Below, piece after piece: positions 26,349 to 37,000 of a DNA stretch of 64,000 nucleotides. The stretch is from CBDCUW01 sp963734865. Lineage in GTDB: Bacteria; Planctomycetota; Planctomycetia; Pirellulales; Pirellulaceae. The stretch is from the NCBI GenBank assembly GCA_963734865.1, contig CAVTIV010000019.1:1240001-1304000 (forward strand), written 5' to 3'. The position numbers were made by a program, and so were the translations under genes. How positions within the stretch are numbered: position 1 is the first letter of the stretch; each line of letters opens with the position of its first letter. The notes below the pieces were generated by a model. That model ran no database searches and was not told the origin of the DNA. It saw only the letters and a list, made by a program, of their open reading frames with translations.

Positions 26349-27902
26349 ATGGATCCATTCTTTGCCACGACAAATGCTCCTGGCCGCCGGTCGCGGCCAC
26401 GCTCTCCCGTACCGACACTCGCGATCCTGGCCCGTTCGGCGGTCCTGATCGTTGCTCTGGCAATGATCGCTGCGACGGCTCCGATGGCTCGGGCAAGCGA
26501 TCGGCCCAACGTCGTGATGATCTTGGTCGACGACCTCGGATACATGGATATCGGCGCGAACAATCCGCAGACCTTTTACGAGACACCGAACATCGATCGG
26601 CTCGCTGCTTCGGGCATCCGGTTCACCGACGGTTATGCCGCGAATCCCGTCTGTTCGCCAACGCGATACAGCATCATGACCGGTCGGTATCCGAGTCGTG
26701 TGGATGCCACGAATTTCTTTTCCGGCAAACGATCGGGGCGTTTTCTGCCAGCACCGCTGAACGATCGGATGCCGCTGGAAGAAGCCACGATCGCCGAAGC
26801 GTTGAAGGATGGTGGTTACACAACGTTCTTTGCCGGCAAATGGCACTTGGGGCCCGATGAAGATTTCTGGCCCGATAAACAGGGCTTCGATATCAACAAA
26901 GGAGGGTACAGCGCTGGCGGACCGTTCAAAGCGGGTAAGTACTTTTCTCCCTACGGGAATCCGCGACTGACCGATGGCCCGATTGGCGAGCATTTGACCG
27001 CCAGACTTGCCGAAGAAACGGCGACCTTCATTCGCCAACACAAAGACGGTCCATTCCTGGCTTATCTGGCATTCTACAGCGTTCACACGCCATTGATGGC
27101 CCCCAAGGATTTGGTAGCCAAATACGAGGCCAAGGCGAAACGACTCGGATTGGTCGACCGGGAGGCGTTCGCGGACGAGGAACAGGTTTGGGAAGAGGCG
27201 AAACCACGTCGTGTACGCCAACTGCAAGCACACGCGACGTACGCTGCGATGGTGGAATCGATGGACGCCGCGGTCGGTCGAGTCTTGAATACGTTGGACG
27301 AATTGCAGCTAACCGAGAACACGATCGTTTGTCTGACCAGCGACAACGGCGGTCTGAGTACGTCGGAAGGATCCCCGACAAGCAATTTGCCGCTTCGCGG
27401 CGGCAAGGGCTGGCTTTATGAAGGAGGAATCCGCGAAGCATTTTTGATTCGCGCGCCCGGGGTAACCAAGGCCGGAACGACTTGCGAAGTTCCGGTGGTC
27501 AGTACCGACTTTTATCCGACGTTGTTGGACTTGACCGGACTGCCCCCGCGGCCCCAGCAGCACCTCGATGGCAAGAGTTTGGTGCCCCTGCTTCGCGGCG
27601 GAAAAAGTCTCGATCGACCTTCGATCTACTGGCACTATCCACATTACAGCAATCAAGGCGGTTTCCCCGGGGGCGCCATTCGCAGCGGCGATTGGAAGCT
27701 CATTGAACGCTTCGAGGATGGCAGCACGCAACTGTATGACTTGGCATCCGATCTTGGCGAACAGACCGATGTTTCGGACCGGCAGCCCGAGCTGGTCGCC
27801 GAAATGAAAAACGATCTGCACCGATGGTATCACGAGGTCGATGCGAAGTTGTTGCAGCCCAAACCAGGCGGTCCGCAGCCGTGGCGACTGTCGGGTCATT
27901 GA
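26349..27902 (+). CDS. Secreted sulfatase
   Basis: A complete 517-residue formylglycine sulfatase. The signal peptide is long, with core AVLIVALAMIAATAPMARA (cleavage near residue 49). Metal-binding DD is at 61-62 (MILVDDLGYMD). The active-site motif C-S-P-T-R lies at 102-106 with the modifiable Cys, followed by TGRYPSR. GKWHLG, SVHTPL and TSDNGG add the catalytic Lys/His and metal ligands. The C-terminal LYDLASDLGEQTDVS is typical. The sequence is of the iduronate-2-sulfatase/N-acetylgalactosamine-sulfatase-like kind that planctomycetes use on algal sulfated polysaccharides. The substrate is unknown. It stands alone, divergent from moxR, and contrasts with sulfatase 1, which lacks the Pro of the motif. 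Confidence 0.92.
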   Translation: MDPFFATTNAPGRRSRPRSPVPTLAILARSAVLIVALAMIAATAPMARASDRPNVVMILVDDLGYMDIGANNPQTFYETPNIDRLAASGIRFTDGYAANPVCSPTRYSIMTGRYPSRVDATNFFSGKRSGRFLPAPLNDRMPLEEATIAEALKDGGYTTFFAGKWHLGPDEDFWPDKQGFDINKGGYSAGGPFKAGKYFSPYGNPRLTDGPIGEHLTARLAEETATFIRQHKDGPFLAYLAFYSVHTPLMAPKDLVAKYEAKAKRLGLVDREAFADEEQVWEEAKPRRVRQLQAHATYAAMVESMDAAVGRVLNTLDELQLTENTIVCLTSDNGGLSTSEGSPTSNLPLRGGKGWLYEGGIREAFLIRAPGVTKAGTTCEVPVVSTDFYPTLLDLTGLPPRPQQHLDGKSLVPLLRGGKSLDRPSIYWHYPHYSNQGGFPGGAIRSGDWKLIERFEDGSTQLYDLASDLGEQTDVSDRQPELVAEMKNDLHRWYHEVDAKLLQPKPGGPQPWRLSGH

Positions 27903-28010
27903 ATCCGATCATCATGCTAGCAACTCGCGACCGGATTGGTACGGTCCGTATGCATGGCGGTTCGAGTGATGTACCGTTTGGGTTTTTCCCAATTTGGAGA
28001 AGGATCCATC

Positions 28011-28247
28011 ATGAAGCGTGACTTCGACCTTGTGCGTAAACTCCTGTTGTTCATCGAAGAACGCGGCAGTCGTTTGTACAAGGGTTCCATTCCCATCGAA
28101 GGTTACGATCGAGACGCCGTCGTCCACCACCTGTTTCTGCTTGCCGACGCCGGTCTGATCGAACTCGGCTCCGAAACACTGGCCAACAAGGGGCCGTTGG
28201 TTTTGACTTGGAAAGGTTGCGATTATCTGGATGAATTGCGACGCTGA
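28011..28247 (+). CDS. DUF2513 domain protein
   Basis: A 78-residue protein starting at 28011 (MKRDFDLVRKLLLFIEERGS) with GGAGAAGGATCC before it; the longer ORF from 27936 has no signal for its start. The opening M-K-R-D-x-D-L-x-R-K-x-L-L-x-I-E is the DUF2513 signature. The rest (VVHHLFLLADAGLIELGSET, LTWKGCDYLDELRR) folds as a winged helix, so a DNA-binding or regulatory role is likely but unproven. DUF2513 proteins are common in mobile and phage DNA. It is the only gene between sulfatase 2 and the convergent cytochrome operon. Confidence 0.82.
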   Translation: MKRDFDLVRKLLLFIEERGSRLYKGSIPIEGYDRDAVVHHLFLLADAGLIELGSETLANKGPLVLTWKGCDYLDELRR

Positions 28248-28339
28248 GTGCGGCGAATCGAAGCAAGTCGTGGTCCTGTCAGCCAGCTGATTTTCGCGCC
28301 GGACCGATCACCCCTTTCGACCAGCACAGCTGTTGCGAT

Positions 28340-31300
28340 TTATTTGTGACTCGGGACATGATTGATCGTCCAATAAATCTCTTCCGAGAATTGGTCACCA
28401 TCGATGTCCTTCAGATTCAACAGCAGGTGCACTTGATTGACCGGTTTGATGTCCGGGATGTTTAGCTTGACGCTCTTGCCATCGGCACCGAGCGAGACCG
28501 AGACGAGGTTCATCTTCTCGATTCCCGGCTTGTCCGTTGTTGGCGAATACATGTCGGAACCGTATTCGCGACGCCAGTGATAATTCCAATGGGTGAGGTC
28601 ATAGGAAGCCAGATCGGTCGCCGAATCGGGATCGAGCGGAAAATTGAATTTCAGCCGCAGTCCGTCGGCTTCCACCTGGCAATCGCTGACCATCTTGTAC
28701 GTCTTGCCGGTGTAACGGAGTCGCTGGACACCCCTGTCCAGCAATCCAAGTCTGCCGCCCCCGTTCCAACCCTGTAATCCCGTTGCATAGACCTGCCCAT
28801 CGGCCGGGTTGACTCTCGCGCGCATGATTCCCGTGCTAAAGTCGAAAGGAAGTTTGACGATCGCCGCTTGAGAGATTTCCGGGAAGTCTTGGATCATCAT
28901 GTAGAACATCCATCCCTTGCCAAAGCTGGTATGAAATAGTCGCCCGGCAAGGGGGCCGAATCGGGGATCGCCGACCCAAACCTGACCGCCCGATGAATTG
29001 TCAAACTCTTGCGGCATCCAAATGATTGGTTGATCGAAGGTTTTGGGTGGAACAACCTTGTCCAGGTCGATTGTACCACCACCGGGTGCCCACATTCCTG
29101 GAATTGAATAGTTGCCCACCCAGCCATAAAAACCGCCTGGCCGCAACACGCTGACTTTCGATGCCGGCGTCCATTGTCCTTGATTGTCACTAGCCGTGAT
29201 ACGACCATCGGGCAGACTGCCCATCCCGTTGGGCGTGCGAAACCCGGTGCAGTAGACCTCGCGATGCTCGCCGTCGGCAGAAACTTTGATCACCGATCCG
29301 GGGATATCCGAATCGGTTCCATGCCCGCTCTTGGAATAATAAAAATTTCCTTCGTTGTCGGTTTGCAAATCAAAATTGAAGGCATGGAAATTGACGGAGA
29401 CATCGTTGTCCGCACTAAAACTTTCGTAGAAATCGGCCTCGCCGTTGCCGTCGACGTCATGCAGTTTGGTCAGTCGATCCTTGCAAGTGACATACACCTG
29501 ATCGTCAACGATCTTCACACCGAACGGTTCGTACAACCCACCGGCGAACCGCTTCCATCGCAGATCCATCAGGTCATCGTCGATACCCGACACGATCCAG
29601 ATATCGCCGCCATGGGTTGCCAATGCCATCCGGCCATCGGAGAAAAAATCGAGTGCCGACGTACGAAACCAGGTATTCCAGGGTGTGGAATCGGGAATCG
29701 TGATCGTGTCCAGCGCATAACCGCCTTGCTCGAGTCCGCGATAACCGATCGTGCTCAAGATGTCAGGCCACAGCAGGGGACCGCCGCCGGTGCGACGATC
29801 AAAGTCGAGATCAAAATCTTCCTGTTGACTGCTTGCGATCGAGTCTTTGAACGCCATCATTGCCTGATCGCCCCGCCCGGCAAGGCACACCACGTCGAGT
29901 TCACGCCGTTTGTCGTCCGCGGGGATGTTCAGCAGTAGACGGTGCTGATCATCGACGCTCCATGTCAAACCATCGATATCACCAACAACTCCGGCGGCGG
30001 TGAACTGGTCGAGCGACGGACCGCCCTGTTTGCCACTCAATGCGATTACGTCGGTCGCGTTTCCCGTTGTCGCCGAGGATTGATCGGCGTCAAACGGAAT
30101 CACACCTCGCCTTTGGCCAGCTTCGTCGCTGGCACCGGCCGCGACGGCGAGAACGAGGTTCCTGCCCGGTTCGATCCGTAAGGAATGACGAATCGAATTC
30201 GCCGCATCACCCGACCGCGGCAACTCCAAAATCGGACGGCCATCAATCTCGTAGCGAAGGATCAGCTGATCACCGTAAAGGTAATGGCCGTGATAGTTCA
30301 TCCACTCTTTTGGCATTGGCCCGCGCGGCAGCAATCCATCGCGTGAGTAATCAAGCGTACCGCCGTGTCCCCACTGCCAGCCCTGCAGACCAGCGATCAG
30401 AGATCCTCTCGGGTTCGCGGTTCCCTCACCACGACCGCGGACATGCTGGGTGTTGCTGAGATCGAGAAACCCGTCACGCCAAATGCTCGCTTGGTTCATC
30501 GTGTGCAGGTCATAAGAGATTGTCATCTCACCGATTTTGACGGTGATCACACTGCTGAACTTGCGTTCCAGCTGTGAAGCGAGGGCCGGCCCAAAATCTC
30601 GCTCGACGTCTGCGATCGCAGTGCCATCTTCGCTGCCTTTTGGCAGTTCCTGTAAATATTTATCGTCAATCCGAAAGTAATCCGGATTCGATGGTTCCAT
30701 GAACTGCATGCGGATGTAGTGCACCGCTTGGTATCGCTCCAGCGGCGTTAGGTGTGACATCGGCGCCATCAAACCATTGCCGCGTGTCAGCGTCAGGAAC
30801 ATTCGATAGGGATCACTACCGAATTTAAGTTTCTGAGTGCCGAAAGCACGAGCCGTTGGCAGCGACGGTGTGTTCCCGTCGCTACCATGACAATTGAAGC
30901 AGTAGCCATTGAAGATTGCTTTGCCGGCATCAAAGTCACGCTGCTTGAGTTTTTTGATGATCCCGGCATGATCCAGATTGAGCGAGTCATCTTTGACAAC
31001 CAACTGCTCGGGCGAAGGCTTCAGCCGGGCGGCACGACTCGGCCCGGCTTCGGCGACTTCCATGACATAGCAGGCCAGATCAAGAAAGTCTCGCTGGTCC
31101 GGCAGCGATGCGACCAGCCCCTCGGGCATCAGCGATTGGGAACTCGCTTTGATTTGCTCGACATCATCCCGCTGTACCGTCGTTTCATGGCTCAAGTCTG
31201 TCGCCAGGCGAAGCGTGATCGATTCTTCGTCTTGCTTGGCGATCAGCCCGACCAACACGTTTCCATCAGAGGTTAACACCGAGAAAGTCTGAAACCCGTC

Positions 31301-31621
31301 GCGAATGGACTTGGACGGATGCAACAGGGACTCGATCACGTGTTCATCGGAGATCTTTCCCAATTTTGCCAGGTCGGGTCCCAGCGGAGTGGCATTGTCG
31401 CCTGTGCCATGACAATTCACGCAAGCAGCCGCCGATTTGTAAAACACCAATGCCCCACGGCGCGAGTCGCCACGCCGGCGCGCCTCGGCGGCGAGAAACG
31501 AAGCATCGACCGTCTTCAATTGTTGTTCCAGGCTCGCCGGTTGCTGCAGCGTTTCGGACCAGGCAGGCATCAGGAGGCAATAGACGGCGACGATCGGAAG
31601 ACACCGAATAGGATTGTTCAT
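28340..31621 (-). CDS. Giant secreted c-type cytochrome with DUF6797/dehydrogenase-like propeller
   Basis: A 1093-residue secreted protein with a signal peptide (IVAVYCLLMPAWS). Two c-type haem motifs, CVNCH at 67-71 and CFNCH at 241-245, each sit in a cytochrome c domain; LMPEGL near 164 supplies the first axial Met. Residues 330-620 are a beta-rich planctomycete-specific region (DUF6797-like, from memory). Residues 630-980 resemble the beta-propeller of sorbosone/PQQ-type dehydrogenases (FYGWVGNYSIPGMWAPGGGT). It should oxidise a sugar or similar substrate outside the cytoplasm and pass electrons through its own haems. It is the last of three same-strand genes, 6 nt after the peptidase. No frameshift in 3.3 kb. 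Confidence 0.85.
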   Translation of the reverse strand: MNNPIRCLPIVAVYCLLMPAWSETLQQPASLEQQLKTVDASFLAAEARRRGDSRRGALVFYKSAAACVNCHGTGDNATPLGPDLAKLGKISDEHVIESLLHPSKSIRDGFQTFSVLTSDGNVLVGLIAKQDEESITLRLATDLSHETTVQRDDVEQIKASSQSLMPEGLVASLPDQRDFLDLACYVMEVAEAGPSRAARLKPSPEQLVVKDDSLNLDHAGIIKKLKQRDFDAGKAIFNGYCFNCHGSDGNTPSLPTARAFGTQKLKFGSDPYRMFLTLTRGNGLMAPMSHLTPLERYQAVHYIRMQFMEPSNPDYFRIDDKYLQELPKGSEDGTAIADVERDFGPALASQLERKFSSVITVKIGEMTISYDLHTMNQASIWRDGFLDLSNTQHVRGRGEGTANPRGSLIAGLQGWQWGHGGTLDYSRDGLLPRGPMPKEWMNYHGHYLYGDQLILRYEIDGRPILELPRSGDAANSIRHSLRIEPGRNLVLAVAAGASDEAGQRRGVIPFDADQSSATTGNATDVIALSGKQGGPSLDQFTAAGVVGDIDGLTWSVDDQHRLLLNIPADDKRRELDVVCLAGRGDQAMMAFKDSIASSQQEDFDLDFDRRTGGGPLLWPDILSTIGYRGLEQGGYALDTITIPDSTPWNTWFRTSALDFFSDGRMALATHGGDIWIVSGIDDDLMDLRWKRFAGGLYEPFGVKIVDDQVYVTCKDRLTKLHDVDGNGEADFYESFSADNDVSVNFHAFNFDLQTDNEGNFYYSKSGHGTDSDIPGSVIKVSADGEHREVYCTGFRTPNGMGSLPDGRITASDNQGQWTPASKVSVLRPGGFYGWVGNYSIPGMWAPGGGTIDLDKVVPPKTFDQPIIWMPQEFDNSSGGQVWVGDPRFGPLAGRLFHTSFGKGWMFYMMIQDFPEISQAAIVKLPFDFSTGIMRARVNPADGQVYATGLQGWNGGGRLGLLDRGVQRLRYTGKTYKMVSDCQVEADGLRLKFNFPLDPDSATDLASYDLTHWNYHWRREYGSDMYSPTTDKPGIEKMNLVSVSLGADGKSVKLNIPDIKPVNQVHLLLNLKDIDGDQFSEEIYWTINHVPSHK

Positions 31622-31627
31622 CAGGTC

Positions 31628-34045
31628 TCAATCGGGTGGCAGATTCTGGAGCAGGAATTGAGTCATCAATTGTCGCATGTGACGGGTCGTGTTTTTCCGC
31701 TCGCCAATCGAATGGGATCGATTCGGATAGGCCATCATGCTGAATGGCTTGTTGTGGGCGATCAGTTCGTCGATCAACATTTCGGTTGTCTGATAGTGAC
31801 AATTATCATCGCCGGTGCCATGGATCAACAATAACTTGCCCTCGAGTTGATGTGCAAAATTGATTGGCGAACCCTGCCGGAATCCGTCGACGTTTAATTC
31901 CGGCAAACTCATGTAACGCTCTTGATAGATCGTGTCGTAATAACGCTGGTTCGGCACCGGCGCGACAGCGATGGCCGTCTTGTACAAATCGGGATACTTG
32001 AAGATCGCTTGCAGGCTGGAGGACCCGCCGCCACTCCAGCCCCAAATCCCGATGCGATTGGGGTCAAGGTAGGGTCGTTCTTTGAGCACAGCCTGTACCG
32101 CGGCCGCCTGGTCCTTGGGTGGCAGAATGCCGATCTGTTTGTAGATGCTCTTTCGCCAATCGCGACCCCGCGGCGCCTTCGTGCCGCGGTTGTCAAAGCT
32201 CATCACGACGTAGCCACGTTGCGCCAACATCAAGTGCCAAAGATAGGATTTGCCACCCCAGCGATCGGTGACCGTTGAGCCCGCCGGTTCACCATACACA
32301 TAGACCAGCAACGGATATTCTCTTTCACGCGACTCGTCGATTCCCGGAGGTTTGATACACCAGCCGTCAAGCTCAACGCCGTCACCGACGTCGATGCGGA
32401 AGAACTCCGTGGGAACACGATCGAGTTTCGCGATTCGAGATGCCAGTTCCTCGTTGTCCTCGAGCGAGCGAACGACCGCGTGGTCGGGCAGTGAAATCAG
32501 ATCCGTGACCGGGGGCTGATTCGCGGAGGAACGCGTGTGAATTGCCCACTTTCCGTTGGCACAGATCTGATAGCCGTGTGTTCCGACAAACCCCTCGGGT
32601 GTGACGCGTGCCAGATCGCTGCCGTCGAGTCGGACACGATACAAATACCGCTGCGACGCGGCGTCGGGCGAGGCAATGAAGTAAATGCAACCGCGATTTT
32701 CGTCGACCTTCAGCAGTTCAATGACATCAAATTGGCCGGGCGTCACCAAAAGCGGCTCGCCACCGTCAAGCGATGCAATGTAAATGTGTCGCCAGCCATC
32801 ACGATCACTCAGCCAGGTGAATTGCTGGCCGCCGTTGATCCAATTCAATTCATCATGCACGTCGACCCATGCCTCGTCGGTTTCGGTCAGCACGACTGCC
32901 GCGGCGGCGCCGCGAAAATCTGCCATGTAAAGACGATTTGTGTTCTGCAGCCGATTCAGCTGCTGAATCAGCAATCGATCATCACCCGGCATGTTCAGAT
33001 CCACGTCCGGCAGAAAGGTCATTCTGGGGATGTAGTGCTCGCGGGGGTCGCCGGGAAGATCGATCCAATGGGTTTCAGCCGTTTCGCAGTCGATCAACCC
33101 CACCCGACAACTCGGATTGCGTTGTCCCACTTTTGGATAGGCAAACCAGGTGACCTTGGGATACAGCGAATCGGTGTTATTGACGAGCGGAAACTTTTGC
33201 ACGCCAGAGGTGTCGATCTGCCAATAGGCGATCGAATGCCCGTCGGGACTCCACAAAAATGCGTCACGCAAGCCAAATTCTTCTTCATAGACCCAATCCG
33301 TTGTGCCATTGATGACATCCTCGGTCGGCGCTTGGGTCAGACATCGGATGTGATGGTCGAACAGATCCTCGACGTAAATGTTCCGCTCGCGCACGTATGC
33401 AACCTGCCTGCCGGTGGGAGACAACTTGGCGAACATCATCGTGGCTGGCGGAGCATCGCCCCCCAGCTTTTGCAATTGCCGGCTACTTCGATCCAACAGC
33501 CAATAGTCGCCCCGCGTGTTCTGACGCCACACACGTTTGGAGTTGGTGTAAACCAGTAACAAATTGTGATCGTTGGACCATGAGTAGCCGTCGATCTTTA
33601 GCGGATCGGATTCACCCGGTGGAATCAGCTCGCTTGCCGCCACCATGATCGACGATTCACCGCTGGACGCCTGATTCCGAACGATGTCTCGCCCCCCTTG
33701 ATGCGTCTCGGACGGCTGCAGTGTGGTGTAGGCAGCGTCCGAGCCGGGACGTTCTTCGAGCCACTTCGCGGCGAACGGCTTGCTGTTGAATTCGTCGTCC
33801 TGGTAAATGCGATCCACGGTCAGACGAGAGTCGTCCCGTTTGACGTCGCTGACGCGGTCGGTTTGATCGGTGTCGTGCGGCTCGTCGCCGAGAGCATTTC
33901 CGAGTAGGGAAAAAAAGATGATCGCGGACGTCGCAAGTGAACTCGCAATCGATCGTGGATGAATTGGCAACACAGTCGTTGATTTCCCGGCAAGATGGAT
34001 GTTCAGTGTGCTGATCGAAGGGAAGGCAAGTATTTGCACCATCAT
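31628..34045 (-). CDS. Secreted dipeptidyl peptidase IV-type serine peptidase (S9B)
   Basis: An 805-residue protein: N-terminal hydrophobic anchor or signal (SSLATSAIIFFSLLGNALG), beta-propeller (residues 130-540) and alpha/beta-hydrolase domain. TTDWVYEEEFG carries the Glu pair that binds the free amino end of substrates in DPP IV. The catalytic triad is Ser 671 (GWSGGGSS), Asp 746 (HGTGDDNCHYQ) and His 778 (PNRSHSI). DPP IV usually has GWSYGG; here Tyr is Gly. It should remove dipeptides, often X-Pro, from peptides outside the cytoplasm. The start codon lies 1 nt after the stop of the large cytochrome gene upstream, showing translational coupling. The gene is intact. Confidence 0.9.
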   Translation of the reverse strand: MMVQILAFPSISTLNIHLAGKSTTVLPIHPRSIASSLATSAIIFFSLLGNALGDEPHDTDQTDRVSDVKRDDSRLTVDRIYQDDEFNSKPFAAKWLEERPGSDAAYTTLQPSETHQGGRDIVRNQASSGESSIMVAASELIPPGESDPLKIDGYSWSNDHNLLLVYTNSKRVWRQNTRGDYWLLDRSSRQLQKLGGDAPPATMMFAKLSPTGRQVAYVRERNIYVEDLFDHHIRCLTQAPTEDVINGTTDWVYEEEFGLRDAFLWSPDGHSIAYWQIDTSGVQKFPLVNNTDSLYPKVTWFAYPKVGQRNPSCRVGLIDCETAETHWIDLPGDPREHYIPRMTFLPDVDLNMPGDDRLLIQQLNRLQNTNRLYMADFRGAAAAVVLTETDEAWVDVHDELNWINGGQQFTWLSDRDGWRHIYIASLDGGEPLLVTPGQFDVIELLKVDENRGCIYFIASPDAASQRYLYRVRLDGSDLARVTPEGFVGTHGYQICANGKWAIHTRSSANQPPVTDLISLPDHAVVRSLEDNEELASRIAKLDRVPTEFFRIDVGDGVELDGWCIKPPGIDESREREYPLLVYVYGEPAGSTVTDRWGGKSYLWHLMLAQRGYVVMSFDNRGTKAPRGRDWRKSIYKQIGILPPKDQAAAVQAVLKERPYLDPNRIGIWGWSGGGSSSLQAIFKYPDLYKTAIAVAPVPNQRYYDTIYQERYMSLPELNVDGFRQGSPINFAHQLEGKLLLIHGTGDDNCHYQTTEMLIDELIAHNKPFSMMAYPNRSHSIGERKNTTRHMRQLMTQFLLQNLPPD

Positions 34046-34046
34046 G

Positions 34047-37000
34047 TTATTTCAGTGTCGTCAGGTAAGCGACCAGGTCGCGAACTTCGCGCGGCGACAG
34101 CACTTCGGTCATGTCCGGCATCAGCGACACATTTTGCAGTGAAACGGCCTCGATTTCGTCCGATCCGATTTTCAATTCTTTGCCTTCACTGTTGACAACA
34201 ATCGTTTGCTCGTCGTCTTGTCGTGTGATGACACCTTTGACGACCTGTCCGGAGTCCAGCAGCAGCACCTGTGTCAAGTATTTTGGTTCGATGTCGGCAC
34301 TTGGCAATGCGATCGAGCGAAGAAGGTAGTCGGCATCACGCTTACCGGCGATCTTCGTTAGCTCGGGACCAATTTCGCTTCCGCCTCGACCGATGCGGTG
34401 ACAGCGACTGCATTGCGCCTGAACATGACTGCGAAACAAGACCTCTCCGGCCGCGGCGTCGCCGCCGTCTCGCGAAAATCGGAATTTTTTCAGCCCCGGA
34501 TCTTCGGATGCTTCGACTGCGCCTTGTCGGACCAACAATTCGTGATGGTGCAGCAGCGTCGAATCGCGCTCACGCTCTCGCATCGCCTGTAAAACGTCCA
34601 ATGCCAGCCTTGGATCGAGTGATTCGCCGACAACTTGATCGGCGAGTGTCTGCAGCAGGTGATCGGCCTGCGCCGTTTGCAATTCTGCCAGGCCGGCAAT
34701 CGATACTTGCTTCACGAGCACCGGACTCGAGGAGCGTTTGTCTCGCGGCCCCGCAGCGATTTTCTCGCTCAAAATCGAGAAGGCAGACTCCGGGTAGTGT
34801 TGGACGATTAGCTGAATCGCTCGCGCGGCTAACTTTGCTTGATGGGAATCGGCGGCGGCTCGCAAAATTGATTCCCGCGAATCTGAACTCGTCTCTGCCA
34901 GTGTGTTCAGCGACTCGATTCGAAGATCGACCGGTGTGTTGCCAGCCTGAATCAAGGCGGTCAATGCCGTTGCAGAGAGTGGCAGCTCAAGGCTCCTCGC
35001 CGCCACGACGGCAGCGACCCGCAATTCAGCCGATCCGCGAATCGCAAGTTCCGCGAATGACGCTTGTAAAAAGTCGCGGTCGATTGACCTGGTGTCGACC
35101 GGCAAATCGCGTCGACGGCCTTCGACGCGATCCAATAGTGGCGGCCGATTCCACTGTGCCAATGCTTGGCAGGCGTCAACACGCAAAGCCGTGGGTTGTG
35201 ATTCGTTCATCGCGAATTGCATCAGTCGCGTCGCAGCCTCGGCCGATCCGATCCGGAAGTTTGCGTTGATGGCGCGGCGGAGGAATGCCTCGCCGCGATC
35301 GGTTGCGACGCCACGATGGACAGCGTTTTCCAGACATTCGGCGAGCGCCCCAATCGCATCGGGAATCGATTGATCATCGTGAATCGCCCGCGCTGCCTCC
35401 GCCGCCACCCAAGAAGAATCGTCGTCCAAATATTCCGATACGCCCGGGTTCGCCTGGTGACGCAATGCCAGGACCGCACACAAGCGACGCATCACCGAGG
35501 GGTGGTCGCACTGTTCGACCAGCGCCATCGGATTGGCGGAAGCGGCCAGCGCCATGACCAGCGAGTGACGCAGATAGTGTTGATCGGGCTGTAAATCGTC
35601 GGCTTGTGAGAACAACGTTGGCAGGGCGCCGGGAAACCCGTGTCGCGCGATGGCCAGACCGGCGTGAACACGCACGTGCGGGTCCTCATCGGTAACAAGA
35701 TCCAACAGATTCCCAGCGTCGGCATCGGCCAATTCGCCATAGGTCTTGGCAAACTGGCTGCGAAGAATCGGATCACGATCCTCAGCCAACCCGAGCAGCG
35801 ATTCGCGAGCCACGTGATCGCCGCCGCGAGCGAGCTGTCCCAGCGCCCAAATGCCGTGCAGACGAGCGAGCCGGTCGGCAGTAGGGTCGTTGGCGATCTT
35901 GCTCGCCTGTTCGGTCTGATGCCGATCCACGAGCGCGAATTGAGCACCCAGTCGCACGCGTTGGTCGTCATGTGCCAGCAAGCCCACCAACTCGCTGACG
36001 CTGCGGTTGGCGAAGCCATCGGCGAGCATCCGTTTGACGGCCAGTCGCACAACTGACTTCGCTGCATCGGGAACATCGATTGACACGACCGATCCTTTTT
36101 GATCGAGCGGATATCCGCCGTCCCAATCGGCACCGTAGAGCGCACCGTCGGGTCCGAATGAAAGTCCAACGATTGCCACGCCAGAGCCAATCTTTCGTTC
36201 GTCCACCATTTGGAAGGCATCACCGACCGATTCGACCCGAAACGCATGCTGATTGCCGTTGGGGGCCCCAGTCAGAAAAAAGTAGTCCTTGTATTCGGGG
36301 CTCAAAGCCGTACCCGGGTTGAACTTGAATCCGGCGGGACCGTCGATGGAATAACCCAGCGGTGGAACGATGTAGGCCGGATGTTTGTCGGCGGGAAGCT
36401 GCCAGAGTTTTTCATCTGTCCACGGGTTATAGCTGCTGCCACGGTACTGATAGTTGCATCGCCAGCCGGCGTCCATTGCGTCGACGATCCAAACGAAACG
36501 CTCTTGCTCGTTCGGTAGATCGGCGTCATTGTCGACGCCAAACAGGTTGCCGTATTGGTCGAAGGCAATTTCCTGGACGTTGCGCAGTCCGTGTGCAAAT
36601 ACCTCAAAGTCGGTGCCGTCCCGATTGCATCGCATCACGCCGCCCTGATTCGGGTAACGGATGTTTCGGCCATCCACCGTGGTGACATTGATCCCTTTGT
36701 CACCGATCGACCAATAGACCTTGCCATCGGGGCCGATGGCCAATCCGTGCATGTCGTGACCGCCGTACGCGATATGCAGACCGAAGCCGGAAACGACCGG
36801 AATTCGCTGATCCGCCACGCCATCGTCGTCACTGTCGGTCAATCGCCATAGATCGGGGGCGATCGTGGCCCAGACATCATCCTGGTGCGCCAACACGCCG
36901 GCCGCGATACCGGTCACCTCGGTTTTGAAATCTTCGGCAAAGAACGTGATCTGGTCGGCGGTGCCATCGTCGTTCGAATCGACGAGTCGGTAAATGCATT

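Noticed and set aside
26154..27233. Long minus-strand ORF opposite sulfatase 2
   Set aside because: Antisense shadow of a clear sulfatase with all motifs; its own composition is unlike a protein.
32537..33559. Long plus-strand ORF opposite the DPP-IV gene
   Set aside because: Shadow of an intact 805-residue peptidase with catalytic triad.
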